Source: Halomonas sp. (lineage in GTDB: Bacteria > Pseudomonadota > Gammaproteobacteria > Pseudomonadales > Halomonadaceae). From it: a DNA stretch of 64,000 bases. The stretch lies in NCBI RefSeq assembly GCF_029263665.1, contig NZ_JAJUFQ010000009.1:1-64000 (forward strand), given 5' to 3'. Within the stretch, counting starts at the first letter, position 1. Every line of letters begins with the position of its first letter. Below are positions 47,314 to 58,631 of this stretch, in pieces. The position numbers and the translations under genes were made by a program. The notes beneath the pieces were generated by a model. The model searched no databases. It saw nothing but the letters and a program-made list of their open reading frames with translations, and was not told the DNA's origin.

Positions 47314-47652
47314 TCAGTCTGCTGACTCGATGTCACTCAGCAGCGGATGCTGACACTCTCTTGCATATTGATTGACCTGATGACTTTTGGTTTCCGCAAT
47401 ATCTCGAGTGAAGATACCGCAAGTTGCCTTGCCCTGGGTATGCACCGTCAACATGATCTGTACTGCGCTCTCGCTATCCAGATGAAAAAAAGTTCGCAGT
47501 ACCTCAACGACAAACTCCATGGGGGTGAAGTCATCATTATGCAAGACCACCTTGTACATGGGTGGCCTGGCCAGTTCTGGATCAGCCGCCTGAGTGGCCA
47601 GATCCCCCTCTTCCTCCTCGGTCGGTTGCGGCGGTCGCGTCATGCCCGCCAT
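47314..47652 (-). CDS. clpS: ATP-dependent Clp protease adaptor ClpS
   Basis: ClpS recognises N-degron residues and hands substrates to ClpA. The core ([20 protein letters not shown], ..[21 protein letters not shown], ..ARECQHPLL) is fully conserved, including the hydrophobic-pocket segment [10 protein letters not shown]. The start is uncertain: ATG 47652 (112 aa) and 47643 both fit the family length, while the frame is open to 47739. None has a strong ribosome binding site. The acidic N-terminal extension (PTEEEEGD) is typical. It is upstream of clpA and downstream of a 13-bp repeat. Confidence 0.92.
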   Translation of the reverse strand: MAGMTRPPQPTEEEEGDLATQAADPELARPPMYKVVLHNDDFTPMEFVVEVLRTFFHLDSESAVQIMLTVHTQGKATCGIFTRDIAETKSHQVNQYARECQHPLLSDIESAD

Positions 47653-47786
47653 CGTGCTCACTACTGCGGATGTCGGCCACCTGGCCCAGTTATCATCATA
47701 CTGGTTGAACATAAGCCTCACATCATCGTATTCATGCACCGCTCACGACCCAACCTCCTACAGCTGGCCATCTCCCTGCAGACTAT

Positions 47787-47825
47787 CATGACAAGCTCTC
47801 ATGACAGATTCTCATGACAGATTCT
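47787..47825. repeat. 13-bp tandem repeat, three copies
   Basis: CATGACAAGCTCT (47787), CATGACAGATTCT (47800) and CATGACAGATTCT (47813) are directly consecutive; the last two are identical. They lie upstream of clpS, within the 465-bp stretch 47653-48117 between the clpS start and the icd stop, which otherwise holds only the icd terminator and no gene I can support. cspD, which I recall here in Pseudomonas, is absent. Confidence 0.92.
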
Positions 47826-48062
47826 CCTGCAGGATGGTAATACCTGAGAGATAGACACCCTGTCGAGCATTGGACGTCGGTCAAGCAGCTTGGTTCTCAA
47901 CTTTATCTTCATTATCGGGCCAATCACTCACGCTTTCACGTAAAACCATACTCTCGACAGGCAATTTCTGATGCACTGCCCTTGAAAGCATGCGGGGGAA
48001 AACGTGTTGGTATAAACCTGCCTGTATCAACATAGCCCGGTCATGCGTCTGGCTCAGATATG

Positions 48063-48094
48063 AAAAGCCCCCACCTGTCGCCAGGCGGGGGCTT
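48063..48094 (-). terminator. icd terminator
   Basis: On the minus strand an AAGCCCCC/GGGGGCTT stem (48065-48072 with 48087-48094), extended inside by CTG/CAG, is followed by T4. It lies about 25 bp after the icd stop. Confidence 0.85.
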
Positions 48095-48117
48095 GCATCA
48101 TGTCAGCTCGTCAGCAC

Positions 48118-49374
<1,257 letters not shown>

Positions 49375-49561
49375 GGAGAACTCCCCTGTCTGGTCTTGTG
49401 AAGAAGGCCGTGGGAATGGCATCGAAGGTGCACTCCAGTTGCCGCTTCTCACAGCTCCCCCTGTTCAGTGGAGCGCGGAGTATAGCATTACCCCCCGCTC
49501 ACGGAGTAGGCTTTGTCGACAATCTTTCTCTCTTTGCCCTGACGAGCCCCATCATCGCTTC

Positions 49562-50155
49562 ATGAGCCAGCTTTATTTACTGCACAAACCCTATCGTATG
49601 CTGTCCCAGTTCACGGACAGTGAAGGCCGGGATACTCTTTCCGACGTGATCGACATACCTGGCATCTATCCTGCCGGGCGCCTGGACTATGACTCGGAGG
49701 GGCTGCTTCTGTTGAGCGATGACGGCGAATTGATTCACCGCATCAGCCATCCGCAACACAAGCAACCCAAGACCTATCGTGTCCAGGTCGAAGGTCAACC
49801 CAGCGATGACGCCTTGCAGGCTTTGCGTAAAGGGGTCACGCTCAAGGATGGACCAACATTGCCAGCCAAGGTTCGTCGACTCGCGGATTCCGGCCTGCCG
49901 GAGAGAGAGCCGCCATTGAACCCCAAGCGCCACCCGGATACATGCTGGCTTGAACTGACAATCACCGAGGGACGCAATCGCCAAGTGCGCAGGATGACAG
50001 CACACGTCGGCCATCCCACTTTACGCCTGGTCCGGGTCGCCATCGGCCCTTGGCGACTTGATGGTCTGACCCCAGGCCAGTGGCAATGCCAGACTCTGCA
50101 TGCTCCAAAGCGACCTGCAGGCCACCCATCACCACGTTCAAGGAGGCACAAATGA
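49562..50155 (+). CDS. rluE: 23S rRNA pseudouridine synthase RluE
   Basis: An RsuA/RluE-type pseudouridine synthase, in E. coli responsible for U2457 of 23S rRNA. The 197-residue protein lacks an S4 domain, as RluE does, and has the catalytic aspartate Asp42 in GRLDYDSEGLLLL, the PKTYRVQVEG strand, and the EGRNRQVRRMTAHVGHPTLRLVR motif (read in parts). ATG 49562 matches the family start. The stop overlaps the NudJ-like start (ATGA), so the two genes are translationally coupled. It is divergent from icd. Confidence 0.92.
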   Translation: MSQLYLLHKPYRMLSQFTDSEGRDTLSDVIDIPGIYPAGRLDYDSEGLLLLSDDGELIHRISHPQHKQPKTYRVQVEGQPSDDALQALRKGVTLKDGPTLPAKVRRLADSGLPEREPPLNPKRHPDTCWLELTITEGRNRQVRRMTAHVGHPTLRLVRVAIGPWRLDGLTPGQWQCQTLHAPKRPAGHPSPRSRRHK

Positions 50156-50601
50156 TGCGCTGGACACCCCATGTCACTGTGGCCACCGTGGTCGAGCGTG
50201 CAGGCCGCTTCCTGATGGTGGAGGAAAACCGCGGGGGCCCGCATACCCTGTTCAACCAGCCCGCGGGGCACCTTGAACCTGGAGAACGCATCCAGGACGG
50301 CGCCCTGCGAGAGGTTGCCGAGGAGACCGCATGGAGGGTCGGCATCACCGACTATCTTGGCATGTATGTCTACCATGCGCCGGACGGACAGACCTTCCAT
50401 AGTCACGCCTTCTTCGGCATGGCCCTGGCCCACCTCGGCAACGAACTGGACCCAGGCATCCTCGACATTCACTGGCTGACCTTGGAGGAAGTCGAAGAGC
50501 TCGACCGGCAAGGCCGCCTGCGCAGCCCTCTGGTGCTGCGTCGTATTCGTGATGCCCTGGCCGGCAAGACCTATCCCATGGAGGTGCTTCACGAACGGTA
50601 A
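50152..50601 (+). CDS. nudJ: Nudix hydrolase, NudJ-like
   Basis: A 149-residue Nudix protein; NudJ hydrolyses nucleoside di- and triphosphates and thiamine pyrophosphate derivatives. The Nudix box runs from Gly39 to Trp61 (GHLEPGE...REVAEETAW): all glutamates and the arginine are in place, but the usual penultimate glycine is Ala60. Start ATG 50152 overlaps the rluE stop by ATGA and has AAGGAGG at 50140-50146; ATG 50155 is equally possible. It lies before mnmA, an order I also remember from Pseudomonas. Confidence 0.86.
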   Translation: MMRWTPHVTVATVVERAGRFLMVEENRGGPHTLFNQPAGHLEPGERIQDGALREVAEETAWRVGITDYLGMYVYHAPDGQTFHSHAFFGMALAHLGNELDPGILDIHWLTLEEVEELDRQGRLRSPLVLRRIRDALAGKTYPMEVLHER

Positions 50602-50629
50602 GCCGCTCGTCGCCTGGCCCCGCTTCGTG

Positions 50630-50635
50630 TATAAT
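50630..50635 (+). promoter_or_regulatory. candidate -10 element of mnmA
   Basis: A perfect TATAAT at 50630-50635 in the nudJ-mnmA gap. No good -35 is visible 16-18 bp upstream. If used, it would give mnmA a 5' leader of about 225 nt made largely of the degenerate repeats described next. Confidence 0.45.
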
Positions 50636-50776
50636 TTCGGCCCATTTACGACATCTCAGTATCAGCGCAGGCTTGCGACGCCCACAAGACTCGTGAATGC
50701 CCGCTCCTGTACGAGAAAGCGGTTATTGAGCTGCTCTGTTTTCGTAGAAACTGCTCTTTTTCTAGAAACCGCTTTA

Positions 50777-50867
50777 TATAGAGGCAGTTATAGAGAATAT
50801 AGAGGCAGTGATAGAGACAGTCTTTATAGAGACCGCTTATAAAGAATTGCTATTAGAGAATTGCTAT
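50777..50867. repeat. degenerate repeats in the mnmA leader
   Basis: TATAGAGGCAGT occurs at 50777 and 50798 (21-bp period), with a diverged GATAGAGACAGT at 50810. GAATTGCTAT occurs at 50844 and 50858 (14-bp period), the second copy including the AT of the mnmA start codon. The stretch from about 50715 is visibly built from related AGAAACTGCT/AGAGGCAGT-like words. Confidence 0.8.
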
Positions 50868-51978
50868 GTCCGCGCCCACCGGCAAAGTCATCGTCGGCAT
50901 GTCCGGCGGTGTCGACTCCTCCGTCTCGGCCCTGCGCCTGCTTGAACAAGGCTACGAAGTAGAAGGCCTGTTCATGAAGAACTGGGACGAGGACGACGGC
51001 ACTGAATATTGTACCGCCAAGGAAGACCTGGCGGACGCTCAGGCTGTGTGCGACAAGCTCGGCATCAAACTGCATACGGCCAATTTCGCGGCTGAATACT
51101 GGGACAATGTCTTCGAACATTTCCTCGCTGAATACAAAGCGGGGCGCACGCCCAATCCCGACATCCTGTGCAACCGCGAAATCAAGTTCAAAGTCTTTCT
51201 CGACTACGCAGAGATGCTCGGTGCCGACCTGATCGCCACTGGTCATTATGTGCGTCGCGGTGAGCGCGACGGTCGTCCACGCCTGCTCAAGGGCCTGGAT
51301 GCCAACAAGGACCAGAGCTACTTCCTGCATGCTGTACCGGAGGCCGCCATCGGTCGCACGCTGTTCCCTGTGGGCGAGATCGAAAAGCCTCAGGTCCGCG
51401 CCATTGCCGAACGCCACGGTCTTGTCACGGCGAAGAAAAAGGACTCCACCGGTATCTGCTTTATCGGGGAACGTCGTTTCTCCGACTTTCTCAAGCAATA
51501 CCTGCCTGCTCAGCCAGGTGCTATCGAAACGCCGGACGGTGACAGAATCGGCGAACACATGGGGCTGATGTACTACACCTTGGGCCAGCGCCAAGGGCTG
51601 GGTATCGGCGGACTGGCCAGCTACCCCGAAGACCCCTGGTACGTGGCGGCCAAGGACCTCGAGCGCAATGTGCTGATTGCCGTACAAGGTAAGCACCACC
51701 CGCTTCTGTACACCGACAGCCTGTCCACCGAGGCCATGGACTGGGTGGCAGGTTCCGCACCCACCAGTGAAGGACGCTTCACCGCCAAGACACGTTATCG
51801 CCAGACAGATGTCCCCTGCACCATGCGCACACGTCCCGATGGCGGTGTCGATGTTCACTTCGACGAGGCGCAACGTGCCGTGACACCCGGCCAGTCTCTC
51901 GTACTCTACTCTGGCGATGTGTGCCTCGGTGGCGGTGTGATCAATGCAACTTGGAATGCGCAGGAGAAAGCGGCATGA
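50866..51978 (+). CDS. mnmA: tRNA-specific 2-thiouridylase MnmA
   Basis: MnmA thiolates the wobble uridine of tRNA-Lys, -Glu and -Gln, using sulfur relayed by the Tus system. The 370-residue protein has the PP-loop SGGVDSS (13-19), the catalytic cysteines Cys102 ([10 protein letters not shown]) and Cys198 ([10 protein letters not shown]), and the conserved [17 protein letters not shown] domain. It overlaps hflD by ATGA at 51975. Its substrate tRNA-Glu(UUC) is encoded at the window start. The start codon lies inside the leader repeats. Confidence 0.96.
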   Translation: MSAPTGKVIVGMSGGVDSSVSALRLLEQGYEVEGLFMKNWDEDDGTEYCTAKEDLADAQAVCDKLGIKLHTANFAAEYWDNVFEHFLAEYKAGRTPNPDILCNREIKFKVFLDYAEMLGADLIATGHYVRRGERDGRPRLLKGLDANKDQSYFLHAVPEAAIGRTLFPVGEIEKPQVRAIAERHGLVTAKKKDSTGICFIGERRFSDFLKQYLPAQPGAIETPDGDRIGEHMGLMYYTLGQRQGLGIGGLASYPEDPWYVAAKDLERNVLIAVQGKHHPLLYTDSLSTEAMDWVAGSAPTSEGRFTAKTRYRQTDVPCTMRTRPDGGVDVHFDEAQRAVTPGQSLVLYSGDVCLGGGVINATWNAQEKAA

Positions 51979-52613
51979 ACGAGTCCGTCCCGATTCACCG
52001 CGCCCCCGAGTCGCCCATCGCACGCCAGGTCATCGCCCTGGCAGGTGTGTTCCAGGCTGCTCACCTGGCCGACTCCCTGGCTCGCACTGGACAGGCTGAT
52101 AGCCGCGCCTGGGAAACCCAGATCAATGCCACGCTGGAAACCCAGCCTCCGACCTTCGAGTCGATTTACGGTGGCCACCCCAACAACCTGCGTATCGGTC
52201 TCGAAACACTGGAGGCCGTTGTAGGTAAACGCCAGGTCAACCCTGTGGTACTGCGCTATGGCTTCAGCATCATGCTGCTGATGAACAGGCTACGCAGTGA
52301 CAACGCCATGATGGATGACCTGGGGGGACGTCTGGAACGTATCCGGGCCCAGGCGGAACACTTCGGCAACACCCACGAGAATGTTGTTGCCAGCCTCGGT
52401 GAGGCTTACCAGCAGACCATTTCGACACTCAAGAACCGCATCGTCATCCAGGGTGATCCTAGCCTGCTGCAAAGCCCCATGATGCCGGAACGCATTCGTG
52501 CAACCTTGCTGTCAGGTATTCGCTTCGCCCTGCTGTGGCATCAACAAGGCGGGCGCCGCTGGAAACTGATGTTCCAGCGCAACTCTCTCAAACGTGCCCT
52601 GGACGAACTCTGA
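51975..52613 (+). CDS. hflD: high-frequency lysogenization protein HflD homologue
   Basis: A 212-residue helical protein of the HflD family (in E. coli a peripheral inner-membrane protein named for its effect on phage lambda CII). Recognisable segments are [20 protein letters not shown] (read in parts), [24 protein letters not shown] and the C-terminal [27 protein letters not shown] 51975 overlaps the mnmA stop and has CAGGAG upstream. The mnmA-hflD-purB order is conserved in many gammaproteobacteria. Confidence 0.92.
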   Translation: MNESVPIHRAPESPIARQVIALAGVFQAAHLADSLARTGQADSRAWETQINATLETQPPTFESIYGGHPNNLRIGLETLEAVVGKRQVNPVVLRYGFSIMLLMNRLRSDNAMMDDLGGRLERIRAQAEHFGNTHENVVASLGEAYQQTISTLKNRIVIQGDPSLLQSPMMPERIRATLLSGIRFALLWHQQGGRRWKLMFQRNSLKRALDEL

Positions 52614-54101
<1,488 letters not shown>

Positions 54102-54152
54102 GGGAATACTTGCCGCCCTTCGGGCTCACGAGAGGCCAGGGCTTGCAATGAT

Positions 54153-54196
54153 GAGGCTGCCGGTGCTGCTTTCGCACACCGGCAGCCTCTTGTACT
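54153..54196 (+). terminator. purB terminator
   Basis: GAGGCTGCCGGTG (54153-54165) pairs with CACCGGCAGCCTC (54177-54189), followed by TTGTACTTT. Confidence 0.88.
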
Positions 54197-54229
54197 TTAT
54201 GGCTCAGCCACTTCTCTACAGGATGCGCT

Positions 54230-55441
54230 ATGTCCGCCTACGACTCTCCTATCGCCCTGCTTGGTGGTCTGACCACCCATGATTTTCTGCGCGATGTCTG
54301 GCAGCAGAAACCGTTACTGATCCGGGGAGCTTTCCCTGACTTCGAAAGCCCACTATCCCCCGACGAGCTAGCAGGACTGGCCTGCGAAGACAATATCGAG
54401 GCTCGCCTGGTCGAGGAGCAAGGTCCCGATGGTCCATGGCAAGTCAGCCACGGCCCCTTCGACGATGCCACCTTCGCTCGACTGCCAGAACACGACTGGA
54501 GCCTTCTGGTCCAGGCAGTGGATCATTATGTACCGGACGTCGCGGCACTGTTGGAGCATTTCCACTTCCTGCCGCGTTGGCGTCTGGACGACATCATGAT
54601 CAGTTACGCGCCGCCAGGGGGCAGTGTCGGTCCTCACGTCGACCAGTACGATGTATTCCTGCTGCAGGCCAGTGGCCAGCGCCGTTGGCAACTGGGCGGC
54701 AAAGTCGGCGATGATGCCCCCATCATCGCTGGCATTGATCTGCGCATTCTCGAAACCTTCGATATCGAACCTGAACATGACTGGGTGCTGGAGCCGGGTG
54801 ACATGCTCTACCTGCCACCCGGCTGGGCTCACCATGGTGTCAGTCAGTCCGATGATTGCATGACAATTTCTGTGGGCTTTCGCGCGCCCTCTGCCGATGA
54901 GGCCATCACCTCCTTTGCCGACTATCTTGGCGAGCGCCAGCCGGCCTCTCATCGTTATGGCGACCCAGGCATGGCGCCTCCCCGGGATCCCGGAGAGCTG
55001 GACGATGAAGCCGTTCAGCGCATGCGCTCGTTGATTCTCGATACTCTGGATGACCCTGCGCAACTGGCCCAGTGGTTTGGCCGCGTCATGACCCAACCCA
55101 AGTATGTGGATCAACTGGTGCCCAGCGAGACACCTACCGAGGTGGACGATCTTGTTGCTGCACTACAGGAAGGCGAACAACTCGAGCGTTCACCTGGCTC
55201 TCGTTTTGCCTGGCGCGCGCTGGAGAATGGCCTGGCGACGCTGTTCGTCGACGGCGATGGACATGACTGCGACCTGAATCTGGCCCGCACCCTGGCAAGC
55301 CTCGACCCTGTCGATGCCGAACTGCTCAGTCATCCCGGAGCACCTCAGTTGCTGACCCAGTTGCTGGATGCCGGCAGCCTCACCTGGCTGGATGAAGATG
55401 ACGTTGATGAAGAGAACGATCAGGACGACGACCATGAATGA
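54230..55441 (+). CDS. roxA: 50S ribosomal protein L16 arginine hydroxylase RoxA
   Basis: A Fe(II)/2-oxoglutarate JmjC-type oxygenase; the E. coli homologue (YcfD/RoxA) hydroxylates Arg81 of ribosomal protein L16. The 403-residue protein has the metal triad His136-x-Asp138 (GPHVDQYDVFLLQ) and a distal histidine in PPGWAHHG (about His201), then the conserved VGFRAPSxxE segment and a C-terminal helical dimerisation part. The last ~15 residues are highly acidic (DEDDVDEENDQDDDHE), beyond the E. coli end. Its stop overlaps the GNAT gene by 8 bp. Confidence 0.93.
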   Translation: MSAYDSPIALLGGLTTHDFLRDVWQQKPLLIRGAFPDFESPLSPDELAGLACEDNIEARLVEEQGPDGPWQVSHGPFDDATFARLPEHDWSLLVQAVDHYVPDVAALLEHFHFLPRWRLDDIMISYAPPGGSVGPHVDQYDVFLLQASGQRRWQLGGKVGDDAPIIAGIDLRILETFDIEPEHDWVLEPGDMLYLPPGWAHHGVSQSDDCMTISVGFRAPSADEAITSFADYLGERQPASHRYGDPGMAPPRDPGELDDEAVQRMRSLILDTLDDPAQLAQWFGRVMTQPKYVDQLVPSETPTEVDDLVAALQEGEQLERSPGSRFAWRALENGLATLFVDGDGHDCDLNLARTLASLDPVDAELLSHPGAPQLLTQLLDAGSLTWLDEDDVDEENDQDDDHE

Positions 55442-55877
55442 CACAGTACGTATTGAAAGCGGTTCCTGGGAACAGCTCGGCGAACCTGCCAGTCATATTC
55501 GTCAAGTCGTCTTCGTGGAAGAACAGAACGTGCCTCTCGACGAAGAATGGGATGGGCTCGACCCTCAGTGCCTTCACCTGCTGGCCTGGGTCGAGACAAG
55601 TGAAGGAGAAAAGGCCCTGGGTACTGCCCGACTGCTGCCCGATGGCCATATCGGCCGTGTTGCTGTACTCCAGGAAGCCAGAGGCCTAGGTGTCGGCGCC
55701 AGCCTGATGCGTGCCGCGATCGAAGCCGCACGCCAGAGAGGCCACGATCATGTGGCCTTGGCTGCCCAGACCCATGCCCTGCCTTTCTATGAACAGCTCG
55801 GCTTCAAGGCTGAAGGAGATATCTTTCTTGATGCTGGCATTCCGCATCGCAACATGACATTGAATTTCAGCAAATAA
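55434..55877 (+). CDS. GNAT-family N-acetyltransferase
   Basis: A 147-residue GNAT protein with the acetyl-CoA binding motif A segment IGRVAVLQEARGLGVGASLM (read in parts; Q/RxxGxG-type loop EARGLGVG) and a C-terminal ALPFYEQLGFKAEGD motif. Family members acetylate amines on small molecules or proteins, and the substrate is not evident. The N-terminal IRQVVFVEEQNVPLDEEWDGLD block is typical of the ElaA-like subgroup. ATG 55434 overlaps the roxA stop, so the genes are coupled. Confidence 0.88.
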   Translation: MNDTVRIESGSWEQLGEPASHIRQVVFVEEQNVPLDEEWDGLDPQCLHLLAWVETSEGEKALGTARLLPDGHIGRVAVLQEARGLGVGASLMRAAIEAARQRGHDHVALAAQTHALPFYEQLGFKAEGDIFLDAGIPHRNMTLNFSK

Positions 55878-55911
55878 GTGCCCCCTCCGTTTCTCTTCTC
55901 CAGGGAACTCG

Positions 55912-56069
55912 ACTACAAGAATGTGCTCTCCAAAGGCATTCTTGTAGTCATACTACAACCCCACCTACCCCCAAGTGACAATGGTCAAGCCCCGCCACAG
56001 TAGGACATAGTCGCTAACAAGACGGCATGCGCTGCACTGCAATGACAGCCAGATTGCTTATCTTGTAGT
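55912..56069. promoter_or_regulatory. palindromic operator candidate upstream of aceA
   Basis: TTGTAGTCATACTACAA (55942-55958) is a 7-bp inverted repeat with a 3-bp centre. Extra half-sites ACTACAA and TTGTAGT lie at 55912-55918 and 56063-56069. A longer imperfect hairpin, CTACAAGAATG (55913) with CATTCTTGTAG (55937), overlaps it. The form resembles GntR-type operators. It sits in the 346-bp gene-free gap before aceA. Confidence 0.55.
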
Positions 56070-56144
56070 CACAACATGCCGCACCAATCAGATTCATGGC
56101 AGCCATGGAAAACATGGTGAGTACAGCAACAGAATCTGGCTATA

Positions 56145-56166
56145 GTTAGCAACGATTGTTAGCAAC
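56145..56166. repeat. GTTAGCAAC direct repeat upstream of aceA
   Basis: GTTAGCAAC occurs at 56145-56153 and 56158-56166, a 13-bp period, about 60 bp upstream of the aceA start. It could be a regulator site or another short tandem duplication. Confidence 0.75.
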
Positions 56167-56223
56167 TGCAGCATTGAAGTTTCGCAGGTGTTCCCACTCC
56201 AGATACGAAAGGACGGCCCGACC

Positions 56224-57819
56224 ATGACCTTCAATGACGACCTCAAGGCAATGACCCAGCTGCGCGAGGCCCACGCCAATCACTGGGCAAGCATCAGCCC
56301 CGAAAATGCCGCCCGCATGCGTGCCCAGAACCGGTTTCAGACGGGCCTGGACATCGCCCGCTACACCGCGAGAATCATGCGCGAAGACATGGCCGCCTAC
56401 GATGGCGACAGCTCCCTCTACACCCAATCTCTGGGATGCTGGCACGGCTTCATCGGTCAACAGAAGCTGATTTCGATCAAGAAGCACTTCGGCAATACCA
56501 AGCGCCGCTATCTGTACCTGTCCGGCTGGATGGTTGCTGCTCTGCGTTCAGAGTTCGGTCCACTGCCTGACCAGTCCATGCATGAAAAGACCAGCGTGCC
56601 AGGTCTCATAGAAGAGCTTTACACTTTCCTGCGCCAGGCAGATGCCTGGGAGCTCAACCACCTCTTCCGGGATCAGGAAACCGCCCGTCAGGCCGGAAAC
56701 AGCGACAAGGTTGCCGAGCTGCAAGCCAAAATCGATAACCACGAGACTCATGTGGTGCCGATTATCGCTGACATCGACGCCGGCTTTGGCAATGCCGAGG
56801 CCACCTACCTGCTGGCGAAGAAGATGATTGAAGCGGGAGCCTGCTGTATCCAGATCGAGAACCAGGTGTCCGACGAGAAACAGTGTGGCCACCAGGATGG
56901 AAAAGTGACCGTTCCCCACGAGGACTTCCTGGCCAAGATTAATGCCGTACGTTACGCCTTCCTTGAACTGGGAGTGGACGATGGCGTCATCGTCGCGCGT
57001 ACCGACTCCCTGGGCGCAGGCCTGACCCAGAAGATTGCCGTTTCCCATGAGGCAGGTGATCTGGGCGATCAGTACAACAACTTCCTTGATGGCGACGAAA
57101 TCACCTCCGCCGACGACATTGGCCCTGGCGATGTCGTGATCAAGCAGAACGGCAAGCTGATCAAGGTCAAGCGCTTGGCTTCTGGTCTGTTCCAGTTCAA
57201 GCCTGGCACTGGCGAAGATCGAGTGGTGCTGGATTGCATCACCAGCCTGCAGAACGGTGCCGACCTGATCTGGATCGAGACAGAGAAGCCTCACGTCGGC
57301 CAGATTGCAGGGATGGTCAACCGCATTCGAGAAGCCGTGCCAAATGCCAAGCTGGTCTACAACAACTCACCATCCTTCAACTGGACCCTGAACTTCCGCC
57401 AACAGGTATTCGATGCCTGGGAAGCTGAAGGCAAAGATATGTCCGCCTACGATCGTGCCAAATTGATGGGTGAAGAATATGACGCCACCCCGCTGGGCCA
57501 GTTGGCGGATGAATGGACTCAGAACTTCCAGCGCGATGCCGCTCGTGAAGCCGGTATCTTCCATCACCTGATTACGCTGCCGACCTATCATACCGCGGCC
57601 CTGTCCACCGACAGCCTGGCCAAGGGCTACTTCGGCGAAGAAGGCATGCTGGCCTACGTGGCGGGTGTCCAACGCCGTGAGATCCGGGAAGGTATTGCCA
57701 CGGTCAAGCACCAGGACATGGCCGGCTCCAATATCGGTGATGATCACAAGGAATTCTTCCACGGGGACGCAGCACTCAAGGCCGGAGGCAAGGACAACAC
57801 CATGAATCAATTCGGTTGA
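56224..57819 (+). CDS. aceA: isocitrate lyase AceA (long form)
   Basis: AceA splits isocitrate into succinate and glyoxylate, allowing growth on acetyl-CoA sources. The 531-residue protein is the long form found in Pseudomonas rather than the ~434-residue E. coli type. The active-site cysteine is Cys221 in EKQCGHQDGK (E. coli has KKCGH), and the insertion around residues 250-330 (GDEITSADDIGPGDVVIKQN, read in parts) distinguishes the class. ATG 56224 has AAAGGA upstream. An open extension to 56188 is rejected. The upstream palindrome suggests specific control. aceB/glcB is not in the window. Confidence 0.95.
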   Translation: MTFNDDLKAMTQLREAHANHWASISPENAARMRAQNRFQTGLDIARYTARIMREDMAAYDGDSSLYTQSLGCWHGFIGQQKLISIKKHFGNTKRRYLYLSGWMVAALRSEFGPLPDQSMHEKTSVPGLIEELYTFLRQADAWELNHLFRDQETARQAGNSDKVAELQAKIDNHETHVVPIIADIDAGFGNAEATYLLAKKMIEAGACCIQIENQVSDEKQCGHQDGKVTVPHEDFLAKINAVRYAFLELGVDDGVIVARTDSLGAGLTQKIAVSHEAGDLGDQYNNFLDGDEITSADDIGPGDVVIKQNGKLIKVKRLASGLFQFKPGTGEDRVVLDCITSLQNGADLIWIETEKPHVGQIAGMVNRIREAVPNAKLVYNNSPSFNWTLNFRQQVFDAWEAEGKDMSAYDRAKLMGEEYDATPLGQLADEWTQNFQRDAAREAGIFHHLITLPTYHTAALSTDSLAKGYFGEEGMLAYVAGVQRREIREGIATVKHQDMAGSNIGDDHKEFFHGDAALKAGGKDNTMNQFG

Positions 57820-57848
57820 ACATCACACCGCCATTCCTGCTGAAACCC

Positions 57849-57869
57849 GGGGAGGCCTACGGCCTCCCC
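57849..57869 (+). terminator. aceA terminator-like hairpin
   Basis: GGGGAGGCC (57849-57857) pairs with GGCCTCCCC (57861-57869) around a 3-nt loop. The T tract is poor (GACTTGTT). Confidence 0.7.
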
Positions 57870-58027
57870 GACTTGTTGCTTGCATGATCGCTGATTAAAT
57901 GATTTTCTCGGGAAACCAAGGAACTAAAGCGATATGCTGAATTCTAATAATGAAAGATTAGAAAACCGCATTTCTCTTATTCAACCTTATTTCTTTTTCT
58001 TTAACGCAGTAGAGGGGTATACCCATC

Positions 58028-58501
58028 ATGCAGGTCACCAAGACACGACTCGTTCCCGCTCTGGCCATTGCAGCCCTTGCTCTTACCGGTTGTGCCAATA
58101 CTTCTGGCTACTCCGGCAATGTCTACTCTGGCAACCAGGCCAAGGCTGCTCAGAGCGTGGAATACGGTACCATCAGCTCCATGCGCCAGGTGCAGATTCA
58201 GGCCGAGAACAGTGGCATCCTGGGTAGTGGCGGTGGCGCTATCATCGGTGGTCTGCTCGGCAACCAGGTGGGTGGTGGCTCCGGTCGCACCTTGGCCACT
58301 GCCGCGGGCGCTATCGGTGGTGCCGTGGCCGGCAGCAAGATCGAACAGTCAGCCAACCGTGTCGCAGCATGGGAGCTGGAAGTCCGCAAGGATAACGGCC
58401 AGACAGTCGTCGTCGTGCAGAAAGCAGACCAGCCGTTCCAGGTCGGTCAGCGCGTTCGCCTGATTGGCAGTGGATCGAATCTCAGCGTAGCGCCTTATTG
58501 A
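58028..58501 (+). CDS. glycine-zipper outer-membrane lipoprotein (SlyB/Pcp-like)
   Basis: A 157-residue lipoprotein of the SlyB/Pcp type: signal peptide with lipobox LTGC (lipidated Cys22), a short linker, then a glycine-zipper pair of membrane-like helices (GGGAIIGGLLGNQVGGGSG and AAGAIGGAVAGSKIE, residues ~68-107), and a C-terminal beta-rich part (WELEVRKDNGQTVVVVQK). SlyB-like proteins stabilise the outer membrane under stress in E. coli. A GAGGGG site precedes the start. It is convergent with the small membrane protein gene. Confidence 0.85.
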   Translation: MQVTKTRLVPALAIAALALTGCANTSGYSGNVYSGNQAKAAQSVEYGTISSMRQVQIQAENSGILGSGGGAIIGGLLGNQVGGGSGRTLATAAGAIGGAVAGSKIEQSANRVAAWELEVRKDNGQTVVVVQKADQPFQVGQRVRLIGSGSNLSVAPY

Positions 58502-58552
58502 CGTGACGCCAGACCGACCAGTGTGACTCTTGTGTTTCAGGCAGGAGACACA

Positions 58553-58620
58553 AACGACATCGCCCCAGCCATCAGAAAAGCTGGGGCGATGTCGTTATGC
58601 CCCATCATGATGGGGCATAA
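58553..58620. other. two adjacent strong hairpins between convergent genes
   Basis: The first is a perfect 17-bp stem (58553-58569 with 58580-58596) with a 10-nt loop. The second is a perfect 26-bp palindrome (58595-58620, TTATGCCCCATCA and its complement) starting where the first ends. The first, read on the minus strand, is followed by a T-rich stretch and may be a terminator. The second has no T tract. Confidence 0.75.
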
Positions 58621-58631
58621 GAAACTGCTCG

